A program made the position numbers and the translations under genes. The notes beneath the pieces were generated by a model. It made no database searches. It had not been told where the DNA came from and saw nothing but the letters and a program-made list of their open reading frames with translations. Shown here piece after piece: positions 1 to 7,967 of a stretch of 64,000 nucleotides of DNA. Source of the DNA: Holdemanella porci (GTDB lineage Bacteria > Bacillota_I > Bacilli_A > Erysipelotrichales > Erysipelotrichaceae); NCBI RefSeq assembly GCF_009696075.1, contig NZ_VUMR01000003.1, positions 1 to 64,000 of the forward strand. Direction: 5' to 3'. Each line of letters begins with the position of its first letter. Position 1 is the stretch's first letter.

Positions 1-31
1 ATTATCCTTTCAATTCAAGTATAACAAAAAA

Positions 32-53
32 CGCCCCAAAATACTTTGGAGCG
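32..53 (-). terminator. Rho-independent terminator of the decayed glycyl-radical gene
   Basis: Read on the minus strand this is a stem CGCTCCAAA / TTTGGGGCG with a short loop, followed directly by a run of T. It lies just beyond the end of the glycyl-radical enzyme remnant and would end leftward transcription. Confidence 0.6.
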
Positions 54-100
54 AATTTTAAGCTGCCTAGCACATTACCCTATGTAATCTTATAGCGTAT

Positions 101-1450
101 CTAGACCCCAACTATTTTTATATAGTCTTTAGAAACAATGTTATATTGCACATGATATCCATGTAAACGATTAAAGAAAGTTTTAATCAACAATTCTAAT
201 TTTTGTCGATTTTCTTCAGTCGACAACATTTGAGGTGTCATTTTTTGATTTAGCAGAACGCCACCCGTAATTTTATTTGTACGAAGCTTAGACACCCTTT
301 TAAACAAAGCTGTAGGTCCATTTTATCGCTATTATACGCTGGACTGCAACCTTCTGCCAAAGGTTCGAATGCATTTCGTCCATCTGGCGTGGCCATCGTT
401 GACATACCTTGTCCAACATTCGCACTAATTGAAGAAGTTCCTGCGTAACGAATTCCGCCAATTGGTCCTCTATTATAGCGTGTATTCGGATATTTTTCGA
501 TTTCTTCAATATAAGAATCATAAGCTTCCACAATTAACTGATCGACATAATCATCATCATTTCCATATTTTGGAGCTTCACGAATCAACATTTCCTGAAT
601 TTTTTTGTTTTCAGGTGATGAAAAATCATCTAAGATTGCATTCCAAAGCTCTTGTCTTGTGATTTTCTTTTCTTCATACACCAACTTCTTTATAGCTGCC
701 AAGCAATCTGCCATATTCGCAATTCCTACTTGAAGTCCTGAAATAAAATCATAGACCGCTCCCCCTTCTTTGATTGTTTTGCCTCTGGCAATACAATCAT
801 CTGTCAAAGCCAAACAAAGAATGTCTGGCACATCTCTTTCAGAGGCCTTATCAATTACATTTTCTACTATAACACTATATCAAGTAATTTCCCTTATTGT
901 TTTATCCCATGCTTTTAAAAGTTCTTCATAACTTTCCATTTCCGTAAAATAGCCATATCCTTTTGTAAAACGTTTATTACTTGTAAGATCCACACCGTTA
1001 TTCATCATACCCAAAAACATTCTTGGAAAATTGATATAAGACATTCTCGTACAACGGTAACCCCATTTACCTGGAACTGCTGTTTCTACACAGCCTATGG
1101 CACTATAATTATAGGCATCCTCCTCTTTAACTTGCTAATCCATAAAGGAAGGAATTATAATTTCGTCATTGTTTAATGCTGGCATTCCAAAGCCTAAACG
1201 CATAACCTCTACACATACATCCAAAAAAATGTTTATTGATATTCTTGTGATAGCGCACAGTTAAATTTGGTTGTGTCAATCTTGTCTGTGCAACAGATTT
1301 CAAAACTAAAAAACTCAAACCATTGACTGCATCCTTTTTATCTATTATTTGGCCTGCAATCGTTACATTTTGATACATAGGAGACCCTGCCGAACAAATA
1401 ATCGTACTAACAGGAAGCGATAAATTTTCTAAGCGTGGTGTTGTACCATT
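101..1450 (-). pseudogene. Glycyl-radical enzyme (PFL/glycerol-dehydratase family), decayed
   Basis: Three stretches on the minus strand join into one protein of the pyruvate formate-lyase-like glycyl-radical family. The central part still carries the active-site loop around the catalytic cysteine (SAIGCVET) and conserved blocks such as KWGYRCT and RYNRGPIGGIRYAG. The reading frame is broken by an in-frame TAG at 1135-1137, an in-frame TGA at 880-882 and frameshifts near 1225 and 310. The C-terminal glycyl-radical loop (usually RVAGYSA-like) is missing: the homology stops at YNIVSKD near 120. The 5' half of the gene is also gone beyond about 1450, where it abuts a DeoR-like fragment. The exact substrate class (diol, choline, hydroxyproline or other) cannot be told from the remnant. 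It cannot encode a working enzyme. Confidence 0.85.
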
Positions 1451-1553
1451 AAATTTAAAAGAGAAAATAAAAACTGTTATAACTGATCATTCTATTGATT
1501 CTTCTTACGTTCAAGAACTAAACAATCAAAACATTCAAGTCATAACAATTTAA
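1449..1553 (+). pseudogene. C-terminal fragment of a DeoR-family sugar regulator
   Basis: The plus-strand frame ending at the TAA at 1551-1553 reads KTVITDHSIDSSYVQELN and then a short beta-strand-like end, which resembles the last 30 residues of DeoR-type transcriptional regulators (TD-x-L-D-x-x-x...GI-x-V-I motif). No HTH or sensor domain precedes it, because the upstream DNA belongs to the glycyl-radical remnant on the opposite strand. It is best read as what was left after a deletion joined two genes. The assignment rests on a short match and is moderate. Confidence 0.5.
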
Positions 1554-1607
1554 AAAGGAGCCGTAACGAACAAGTAATTTTTATTACTTATGGAGTTTAG
1601 CTCCTTT
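1554..1607 (+). terminator. Terminator after the DeoR fragment
   Basis: AAAGGAGC at 1554-1561 pairs with GCTCCTTT at 1600-1607, with a second inner dyad AAGTAAT/ATTACTT at about 1572-1589. T-rich sequence follows. It directly follows the stop of the regulator fragment, as expected for its original terminator. Confidence 0.6.
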
Positions 1608-1642
1608 CTTTTCAATTTATTATTTTTTTACCTCCTAGAGCC

Positions 1643-1768
1643 TTAGTTTAATTTGTTGTTTTTCTGAAATTCTAGTTTTCGAGTGTGATATCCTCTTAGA
1701 TTATGACCAGCACATACGAGTAGTATCTCCAGTTTAGATTTTTTTAAATCTTGAATTTGGTCCTTTTT
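1643..1768 (-). pseudogene. Transposase C-terminal remnant
   Basis: About 41 residues in one minus-strand frame end in a natural stop. They include the string VCAGHNLRGYHTRK, which resembles the tail of DDE transposases of the IS1182/IS5-like type, where a helix with HNL and basic residues follows the last catalytic glutamate. The rest of the element is absent and a stop interrupts the frame upstream at about 1770. It adds to the signs of decay at this end of the window. Family placement is tentative. Confidence 0.45.
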
Positions 1769-1809
1769 TTAAACTAAAACGTTTTTATCTGTTATAGCCC
1801 CTTTTACTA

Positions 1810-3492
1810 TTAATCATCAATATAGGCTGTAGCCATTGATTGTGACCAAATAAATGTAGAAGAAGTCTTCAAACCTTTTACTTTCTTATTGCGCAAACAA
1901 TATGTTTGCACTCCATCTGTTGGTAAGTATGCACATAGTTCCGCTTGACGAACATAAGCCTTTAAGTAAGCAGCAGCTGAAGCCTCTTTATCAGCTGTAT
2001 AAGCACCTGCAGCTAAGTATGAATCTAATTCATCATCTTTTAAACGAGCAAGGTTATTTACGCCTTGTGATTGAATAAAGTAATCAACGCTTGTATCTTC
2101 AGGGCTTGTAAAAGAGTTTCCTAAATAAGATACATCCCAATCACCAACAGCTGAATCATCACTTACAGTTGCAATAACTGTATTAAATTCCATTGTGTTT
2201 GCCTTGAAGTCGACACCAAGTTCTCCCCATTGTTTTTGTAACATAGGAATCATTGTATCCATCGCATCTTTTTCTTTTGTAGCCAAGAACTTAATGCTTA
2301 ATTTTTGACCATCTTTTTCACGAATACCATCACTACCAACAGTCCATCCCGCATCATCTAAGATTTGTTTAGCTTTTTCTACATCATAATCATAGTAAGT
2401 AGCCCCATCAACTTTTTCTTCACCACGAACATATGCACCATTTCCGCCAGATACTGGGTTACCAAACAAGCCTGGTACATATGCCAATTTAGCATCTTTA
2501 TCATCTAATTTATAATAGCTTGCGATATAGGCTTCACGATCAAATCCATAAGCCAAAGCTTGACGTACTGCTTGATCTTGACATGCACCTGCAACCGTAT
2601 TCATAAACAAGAAGTCTTCACGATCACTTGGATACGAATCCATAGTCAACCCTTTATCTTTGTCTTTGGCTACTGTGTTGATTTTATTCGCTTCCACTAC
2701 ATCTGGAATATAATCGACAGTTCCATTTTCCAATTCTTTGATTTCAGTCGAAGTCTCTGTTTTCTTGATCATAATCTTAGAAATTTGGTATTCTCCATCC
2801 TTAGCTTCAAAATTTTCATTTCGATCCAATGAAGCTCCCTCTGTTTTAGAGAATGATTTTAATTTATAAGGACCTGTTCCAATAGGATTACTATTGTTCT
2901 TTTCCACATTTGAAGTTTTTCCCTTCTTATACTTCAATGTTTTTGCACTACAAATTTTTTGTGTTCCCAAAGTCGATTCTGCATCGATTTTTGGCTTTGC
3001 CATATGGAATACTACTGTATAATCATCGGGTGTTTCAATACCTGAGACATCTTTGGCGTCTCCATCATGATATTCGCTATATCCATTTAAGAAATCAACA
3101 TTACTTGAAAAACGTCCTGTATAGCTTGGATCGGCCATAACGCTAAACGTTGCCTTTACATCTTTTGAAGTAAATTTAGATCCATCACTAAATTTAACAC
3201 CTTTCTTCAATTTAAATGTCATTGTTGTTCCATCATCACTAATAGTAGGTAAATCCTCTGCTAATTCTGGAACTAAATTGGCATCCTTGTCATATGCCAA
3301 TAATCCTTGATATACCAAGTTAACCACATTGTGATCGTTAACGGTCTGATAATACATCGGAGAAAAATCTCCATTCATTTCTGTAAACAATCCAACTGTT
3401 AATGTTTGTTCTTTACCAGAACCTGATCCACCTGCAGAACATCCTGCAAGTACAAATGCCATACCTAGGGCACATACACTTCTCTTATCCAT
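1810..3492 (-). CDS. Peptide/oligopeptide ABC transporter substrate-binding lipoprotein (OppA-like, SBP family 5)
   Basis: This 560-residue protein is an extracellular solute receptor that would hand peptides or similar ligands to an ABC permease. A short signal peptide ends in a lipobox (LAGC at residues 15-18), so the mature protein should be a membrane-anchored lipoprotein. The body has SBP_bac_5 hallmarks: an early VYQGLLAYDKDANLVPELAE segment split over the first 80 residues, LKKGVKFSDG, and a late domain with DREAYIASYY. The start codon has GAGGAAG upstream, and a promoter (TTGAAA-16-TATAAT) precedes it. No oppBCDF genes lie beside it; its left neighbours are decayed, so it is an orphan receptor in this window or uses permeases encoded elsewhere. 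Ligand is unknown. Confidence 0.9.
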   Translation of the reverse strand: MDKRSVCALGMAFVLAGCSAGGSGSGKEQTLTVGLFTEMNGDFSPMYYQTVNDHNVVNLVYQGLLAYDKDANLVPELAEDLPTISDDGTTMTFKLKKGVKFSDGSKFTSKDVKATFSVMADPSYTGRFSSNVDFLNGYSEYHDGDAKDVSGIETPDDYTVVFHMAKPKIDAESTLGTQKICSAKTLKYKKGKTSNVEKNNSNPIGTGPYKLKSFSKTEGASLDRNENFEAKDGEYQISKIMIKKTETSTEIKELENGTVDYIPDVVEANKINTVAKDKDKGLTMDSYPSDREDFLFMNTVAGACQDQAVRQALAYGFDREAYIASYYKLDDKDAKLAYVPGLFGNPVSGGNGAYVRGEEKVDGATYYDYDVEKAKQILDDAGWTVGSDGIREKDGQKLSIKFLATKEKDAMDTMIPMLQKQWGELGVDFKANTMEFNTVIATVSDDSAVGDWDVSYLGNSFTSPEDTSVDYFIQSQGVNNLARLKDDELDSYLAAGAYTADKEASAAAYLKAYVRQAELCAYLPTDGVQTYCLRNKKVKGLKTSSTFIWSQSMATAYIDD

Positions 3493-3509
3493 TATACTTC
3501 CTCTTCTCT

Positions 3510-3575
3510 TTTCAGTAACTTATTATAGTATTTTCTGTAACTATTTCAATTACTTTTTCATTTAATTTCTGTAAC
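3510..3575 (-). promoter_or_regulatory. Promoter of the peptide-binding lipoprotein with three direct repeats
   Basis: On the minus strand a TTGAAA (-35, 3544-3549) and TATAAT (-10, 3522-3527) are 16 bases apart. Three copies of GTTACNGAAA, read on the minus strand, lie at 3566-3575, 3532-3541 and 3510-3519: one upstream of the -35, one in the spacer, one after the -10. This layout suggests a repressor-type operator, but the regulator is unknown. Confidence 0.5.
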
Positions 3576-3603
3576 AACATAATTTACTTTATATAAAAGA
3601 AAA

Positions 3604-3627
3604 AAGCCTATCTTTTATGATAAGCTT
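3604..3627 (-). terminator. Terminator at the end of rsmI
   Basis: Minus-strand AAGCTTATC pairs with GATAGGCTT (one G-U pair) around a six-base loop and is followed by T-rich sequence. The stem overlaps the last codons of rsmI and ends the tmk-holB-ricT-rsmI operon. Confidence 0.65.
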
Positions 3628-4453
3628 CATATAATTCATTCTTTTTGCAAGCCATTTCTTTAGCAACTAAACCAATCGCTTCTTTTGTACGCATTCCAGA
3701 TTCAATATATTCATCCACTTTCGTAATGGCTGTATACATATCAAATACAACGTCATCTTGTTTAAAGCCATCCATGACAATAACCATTTCACCTTTACAA
3801 GTAGCCGCTACTTCTAACACTTCTTCAATGGTACCACGAATATATTCTTCATGCACTTTTGTAAGTTCTCTAGCTAAACACATTTGACGATTTCCCAATA
3901 CTTCCAACATATCTTGTAAAGTATCCTCAATACGATGAGGTGCTTCATAGAAAATAGTTGTATAAGGAATTGTTTTGATTTCTTCTAGCTGTTTCTTTCT
4001 TTTTGAACTCTTATTGTCTAAAAAGCCATAGAACAAATAGTGATAACAACTCAATCCACTCGCAACCAATGCATTCATAGCTGCGTTGGCACCTGAAACA
4101 GAAACCACATTAAATCCATGCGAAATGGTTTCTTGAACTAATTTCTGTCCTGGATCTGAAACCAAAGGGTAGCCTGCATCGGAAACTACCGCAACATTTT
4201 CGCCATTTTCTAATCGTTCAATGATTTTAGGAATACTGACCTGTTGATTATGTTCATGATGCGACATCAACATTGTATCAATTCCATAAGCCATTAAAAG
4301 TTTTTTTGTGTTACGCGTATCCTCAGCTGCAATGACACTCACTTCTTTTAAAATATCCAAAGCTCTAGGTGTCATTTCCTGCAAGTTTCCAATAGGTGTA
4401 GGAACCAAATACAATGTGGAAACATCCGATTCAAAACTCTTCTGTCTAATCAT
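3608..4453 (-). CDS. rsmI: 16S rRNA (cytidine-1402 2'-O)-methyltransferase RsmI
   Basis: RsmI uses S-adenosylmethionine to methylate the ribose of C1402 in the decoding centre of 16S rRNA. The 281-residue length fits. The tetrapyrrole-methylase fold signature is clear: YLVPTPIGNL at residues 16-25, AAEDTRNTKKLL near 40-52, VVSDAGYPLVSDPG near 88-101, then YEAPHRI and REL-TK-HEE motifs in the second half. The gene overlaps the upstream ricT by 8 bases and is the last gene of the operon, the same order as in other Firmicutes. The yabA gene that usually sits between ricT and rsmI is absent here. Confidence 0.95.
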   Translation of the reverse strand: MIRQKSFESDVSTLYLVPTPIGNLQEMTPRALDILKEVSVIAAEDTRNTKKLLMAYGIDTMLMSHHEHNQQVSIPKIIERLENGENVAVVSDAGYPLVSDPGQKLVQETISHGFNVVSVSGANAAMNALVASGLSCYHYLFYGFLDNKSSKRKKQLEEIKTIPYTTIFYEAPHRIEDTLQDMLEVLGNRQMCLARELTKVHEEYIRGTIEEVLEVAATCKGEMVIVMDGFKQDDVVFDMYTAITKVDEYIESGMRTKEAIGLVAKEMACKKNELYEAYHKR

Positions 4454-5279
4454 TATTTAATTCCTTGTCTGGCCACAATTCTTTGAAATCCACAAACAAG
4501 ACTTCTTCTTTGTTCTCTAACTTAGCCTGTTTTTGAAGAACGTTCATACTTGAAATACGATACTTCTTGTCCTTATATGTCACAGTTGAATTGATTTTTG
4601 GCAAATCCTTACGCATTCTTGTATATTCTTCATTTTCAAAACGTAAACAACACATTAGTTTTCCACACTGTCCACTCAACTTTTGAATATTCAATGCCAA
4701 CAACTGGTTTTTAGCCATATTGATTGATACTGTATCAAAATCTGACATGAATCTTGAGCAGCAGCATTCCATACCGCAGTTTCCAATTCCACCGACAATT
4801 TTAGCTTTATTTCTTGGTCCTACTTGTCTTAATTCTATACGACAATGTAAGTGTTGTGCTAAATCTTTCAACAGTTGTCTAAAATCTACACGATCATCAG
4901 ATACATATGTAAAAATAACTTTGGTACGATCCAATGTATATTCAGAACTAATCAAATGCATATCCAACTTCAAATTTGCGACACACTCGTGACAAATCTT
5001 CATAGCTTCTTTAGCTCTTTCTACATTTTCCTCTTTACACTTAATATCTTCGGGTGTTGCCTTACGCAATACCGGCTTGATATCACCTTTTACTTTGGAA
5101 GCATCAAAATCAACGGTAGGGACACAAACCTTTCCTAATTCTTGTCCACGTACTGTTTCTACAACAACGATATCATTTGTATAGTATTTTACATTTGATC
5201 CAAAAGTGTAGGCTTTTTTTGATTCTTCAAACTGAATATAAACAATGTATTTATATGTTACTTTTCCTTCTGTATTCAC
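4446..5279 (-). CDS. ricT: PSP1-domain protein RicT/YaaT
   Basis: The 277-residue protein has the PSP1 C-terminal domain, with VVETVRGQELGKV near residues 35-47 and the cysteine-rich block GGIGNCGMECCCSRF followed by SGQCGKLMCCLRFE. In Bacillus the homologue forms the Ric (Y) complex with YlbF and YmcA, binds Fe-S clusters and stimulates RNase Y-dependent mRNA maturation. The conserved cysteines seen here match the cluster-binding ones. It starts exactly at the end of holB (one-base overlap) and overlaps rsmI, so it is translated within the operon. Function in this organism is inferred from the family. Confidence 0.92.
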   Translation of the reverse strand: MNTEGKVTYKYIVYIQFEESKKAYTFGSNVKYYTNDIVVVETVRGQELGKVCVPTVDFDASKVKGDIKPVLRKATPEDIKCKEENVERAKEAMKICHECVANLKLDMHLISSEYTLDRTKVIFTYVSDDRVDFRQLLKDLAQHLHCRIELRQVGPRNKAKIVGGIGNCGMECCCSRFMSDFDTVSINMAKNQLLALNIQKLSGQCGKLMCCLRFENEEYTRMRKDLPKINSTVTYKDKKYRISSMNVLQKQAKLENKEEVLFVDFKELWPDKELNND

Positions 5280-6193
5280 TAAATCACAGCCTTCCTAATA
5301 TCATAATAAAGCTTATCCATAAATAAACCTAAATCGACTGGTCGATACAACATATCCATATTCTCAACCAAAATCGAATATAGTTTTACTTTTTTTTCTA
5401 AAGGTAAATTTACCCTATCATTTTTTACATAGAATAAAACCCATTGAATCCACAATTGTATCCAATCCTTATCCATGCATTCAGACTTATTCACAAATAC
5501 ACTTGTCTGCATCTTTTCAATTTGTGCAAAAGAAGATGCATGCTCAATATATTCAAGTGCAACTTGTTTTAACACTTCAAAATCAGGCAAAGACAACAAT
5601 TCAATAGCCTTATCATACGTATATCCAGATTCGGCCAACATCTTCGCGTTTTCTTCACTTGTATTTTCAAGCAACAGGTATTCACAGCTTTCCGGTTTAA
5701 AATGAATAGCCTGACACCTAGATTGAATAGTAGGTAATACATTGGATTTTTCATCCGCAATTAATATACCATAAATCCCTTCACTTGGCTCCTCTAAAAA
5801 CTTCAACAAGCTATTTGAAGCATCTGGCGTAGCCTTATCATAATGATCTAGAATATAGATTCTGGCATTTTGTTTTCCTGCACTCGTCGATTCAAAAAAC
5901 GCCTGTAAATCCACTATATCTTTCTTTTTAATACGATCATTCGATACAATCATGTAATCTAAAGATTTTTCATTCTCTATGCGTTTACAACTTTCACATT
6001 CTTGACACGCAAAACCATCAAAATCTGTATGTTCGCACACAATACTTTGTGCAAACAAGATGGCTGTTTCTAATTTACTTGAACCTTTTGGTCCGTGAAA
6101 TAAATAGGCATTCGCAACTCTTTTGTTTTTTAGAGCATTTGACAATGTCTGATAAACGATTGGCTGTGCTTTTTTTAGATACTCTTTATTCAT
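5279..6193 (-). CDS. holB: DNA polymerase III delta' subunit
   Basis: HolB is part of the clamp loader that places the DnaN ring on DNA. The N-terminal AAA-type domain has a degenerate P-loop (HGPKGSSKLETA, residues 34-45), a zinc-binding cysteine set (CEHTD...CQECESCKR) and SNSLLKFLEEPSEG with the arginine-finger region IQSRCQAI. This modified Walker A is normal for delta' subunits, which do not hydrolyse ATP. Length is 304 residues. It overlaps tmk by 8 bases and abuts ricT. dnaX, its partner, lies at about 34-36 kb. Confidence 0.9.
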   Translation of the reverse strand: MNKEYLKKAQPIVYQTLSNALKNKRVANAYLFHGPKGSSKLETAILFAQSIVCEHTDFDGFACQECESCKRIENEKSLDYMIVSNDRIKKKDIVDLQAFFESTSAGKQNARIYILDHYDKATPDASNSLLKFLEEPSEGIYGILIADEKSNVLPTIQSRCQAIHFKPESCEYLLLENTSEENAKMLAESGYTYDKAIELLSLPDFEVLKQVALEYIEHASSFAQIEKMQTSVFVNKSECMDKDWIQLWIQWVLFYVKNDRVNLPLEKKVKLYSILVENMDMLYRPVDLGLFMDKLYYDIRKAVI

Positions 6194-6818
6194 ATTCTTT
6201 GATTACCTTTAAGACACATTCCATAGCACTTTTTAAAACCTCTTCCTTACAAGGCTCGGCATCAATCACTTTAATACGCTCTGGATACATGGTTACTAAT
6301 GTTTCATAGCCTTGACGCACATCTTTGTGGAATGAACTTTCTTCTTGGTCCAAACGATTCAAGTCACCACGAAGATTCATACGTTTTTCACCCGTTTCTA
6401 CACTAACGGATAAAAATAGAGTCTTTTCAGGCATACATCCATCAATCGCAAACTGATTGATATCCCATACTTCTTTTAAACCTATGCCTCGTGCAATTCC
6501 TTGGTATGCCAGACTTGAATCAATGAAGCGATCACACAATACGATCTTCTTATTTTCCAATGCTGGAAGAACAACTTCTTTTAAATGTTGTCTACGACTT
6601 GCCGCATATAATAATGCTTCTGTACGATCATCCATTTCTGTATTGTTTACATCTAATAATATATTACGAATGGATTCTGCAATCTTGCTTCCGCCTGGCT
6701 CACGAGTATAAATGCAGTCGTATCCCATTTTAATCAATTCTTCTTGTACCGCTTTACATACGGTTGTTTTTCCTGATCCATCATTTCCTTCAAATGTTAT
6801 AAATACACCTTGTTTCAT
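6186..6818 (-). CDS. tmk: Thymidylate kinase
   Basis: Tmk phosphorylates dTMP to dTDP for DNA synthesis. The P-loop FEGNDGSGKTT is near the N-terminus, followed by the DR(E/Y)-type TREPGGSKIAESIRN motif and CDRFIDSSLAYQG. The ATG at 6818 is preferred over one 15 bases upstream because GTGAGGAAAAAT gives it a ribosome-binding site at normal distance, while the upstream ATG has none. That gives about 210 residues, the usual size. It is the first gene of the operon with holB, ricT and rsmI. Confidence 0.95.
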   Translation of the reverse strand: MKQGVFITFEGNDGSGKTTVCKAVQEELIKMGYDCIYTREPGGSKIAESIRNILLDVNNTEMDDRTEALLYAASRRQHLKEVVLPALENKKIVLCDRFIDSSLAYQGIARGIGLKEVWDINQFAIDGCMPEKTLFLSVSVETGEKRMNLRGDLNRLDQEESSFHKDVRQGYETLVTMYPERIKVIDAEPCKEEVLKSAMECVLKVIKEYE

Positions 6819-6833
6819 ATTTTTCCTCACCAT

Positions 6834-6971
6834 ATATATTCAATAATTATTATTTTCTAATATCTATTCCTCATTTAAACATAGCGTTCTTCGGTTTTCA
6901 AGTGATTATTAACATCATATTTTACGGTTTTCAAATATAATTAGGCATCAAAAAATACAGTTTTCAAAAAA
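6834..6971. repeat. Three imperfect tandem repeats with a GGTTTTCAA core upstream of tmk
   Basis: CGGTTTTCAA occurs at 6892-6901 and 6925-6934, and AGGTTTTCAA at 6959-6968, giving spacings of 33 and 34 bases. The intervening DNA is partly similar as well (ATTA..ATCA before each core). They lie between the tmk start and the purC terminator. Equal spacing of about three helical turns fits a protein-binding array. No leader or cas genes are present, so this is not called CRISPR. Confidence 0.5.
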
Positions 6972-7002
6972 ATACCCATAAGCATTCAACTTATGGGTAT
7001 TC
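6972..7002 (-). terminator. Terminator of purC
   Basis: AATACCCATAAG at 6972-6983 and CTTATGGGTATT at 6991-7002 form a perfect 12-base stem just after the purC stop, followed on the minus strand by T-rich sequence. Confidence 0.75.
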
Positions 7003-7007
7003 CTTAA

Positions 7008-7877
7008 TTATAATGTTTTTCCTGTCAACATTGTGTAAGCTTGAAGATATTTTTCAATTGTCTTATCCACAATCTCTTGAGGAAGTGTCCAGTCATTACC
7101 TGGATTTGCCTTTAGCCAGTCACGCGCAAATTGTTTGTCAAATGATGGTTGCGAATGACCCGCTTCATATCCGTCTGCAGGCCAGAAACGAGAACTATCA
7201 GGAGTTAACATTTCATCGCCAATAACGATATTACCATTTTCGTCTAAACCAAATTCAAATTTTGTATCCGCAATAATTATTCCTTTGCTTAAAGCATACT
7301 CAGCACATTTTTTATATAAAGCGATTGTGCAATCTTTGATCTTAGTTGCATATTCTTCACCATGTCCTGGGAAGTATTTTTCTAAGTGCACAATACTTTG
7401 TTCAAAAGAAATGTTTTCATCGTGATCACCAATTTCAGCCTTTGTACTAGGCGTATAAATTGGTTCTGGAAGTTGCTGTGATTCTTGTAATCCTTCTGGA
7501 AGTTCAATACCACAAACCTTTCCTGTTTCTTTGTAGCTAGCCCATCCACTACCTGTGATGTAACCACGAACAATACATTCGATTGGAAGCATGTTCAATT
7601 TACGACATAACATTGATTTTCCTTCAAATTTTTCTTGTTGGAAATATTCCGGCATATCTTTTGTATCCACACTAATCATGTGATTAGGTAAGATATCACT
7701 TGTGTAATCAAACCAGAATTTTGACATCTGTGTTAAAACAGTTCCTTTTTTTGTAACCTCATTGTTTAGAATTACATCAAAACAACTGATACGATCTGTC
7801 GCAACCATAATAAGGTTGTCCCCATTGTCATAAATTTCACGTACTTTTCCTTCTTTAATTGGTTTTAATTCCTGCAT
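7008..7877 (-). CDS. purC: Phosphoribosylaminoimidazole-succinocarboxamide synthase (SAICAR synthetase)
   Basis: PurC joins aspartate to CAIR in purine biosynthesis. The start at 7877 gives MQELKPIKEGKVREIYD, the canonical N-terminus, and is preceded by AAAGGAG at a good distance; an upstream in-frame start at 7907 has no such support. Conserved blocks are ATDRISCFDVI, ECIVRGYITGS, KAEIGDHDENIS and DTKFEFG. About 289 residues is within the family range. No other pur genes are adjacent; it stands alone between its own terminator and that of the metal ATPase. Confidence 0.96.
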   Translation of the reverse strand: MQELKPIKEGKVREIYDNGDNLIMVATDRISCFDVILNNEVTKKGTVLTQMSKFWFDYTSDILPNHMISVDTKDMPEYFQQEKFEGKSMLCRKLNMLPIECIVRGYITGSGWASYKETGKVCGIELPEGLQESQQLPEPIYTPSTKAEIGDHDENISFEQSIVHLEKYFPGHGEEYATKIKDCTIALYKKCAEYALSKGIIIADTKFEFGLDENGNIVIGDEMLTPDSSRFWPADGYEAGHSQPSFDKQFARDWLKANPGNDWTLPQEIVDKTIEKYLQAYTMLTGKTL

Positions 7878-7943
7878 CTCGAATCTCCTTTTCTGCATAC
7901 AAGACAAAGATACAACTAAAACAAATTTAACACAATATGAAAA

Positions 7944-7967
7944 TAAGGAAATCCTAAGATTTCCTTA
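7944..7967 (-). terminator. Terminator of the metal ATPase gene
   Basis: TAAGGAAATC and GATTTCCTTA form a 10-base stem around a CTAA loop. The ATPase stop codon (7965-7967) lies in the first arm, and T-rich DNA follows on the minus strand. Confidence 0.7.

Noticed and set aside
2560-3140. Long plus-strand frames opposite the peptide-binding lipoprotein
   Set aside because: They are antisense shadows of a clear gene and have low-complexity, unrecognisable translations without ribosome-binding sites.
6892-6968. CRISPR array
   Set aside because: Only three short cores with imperfect similarity, no constant repeat of 25 bases or more and no cas genes.
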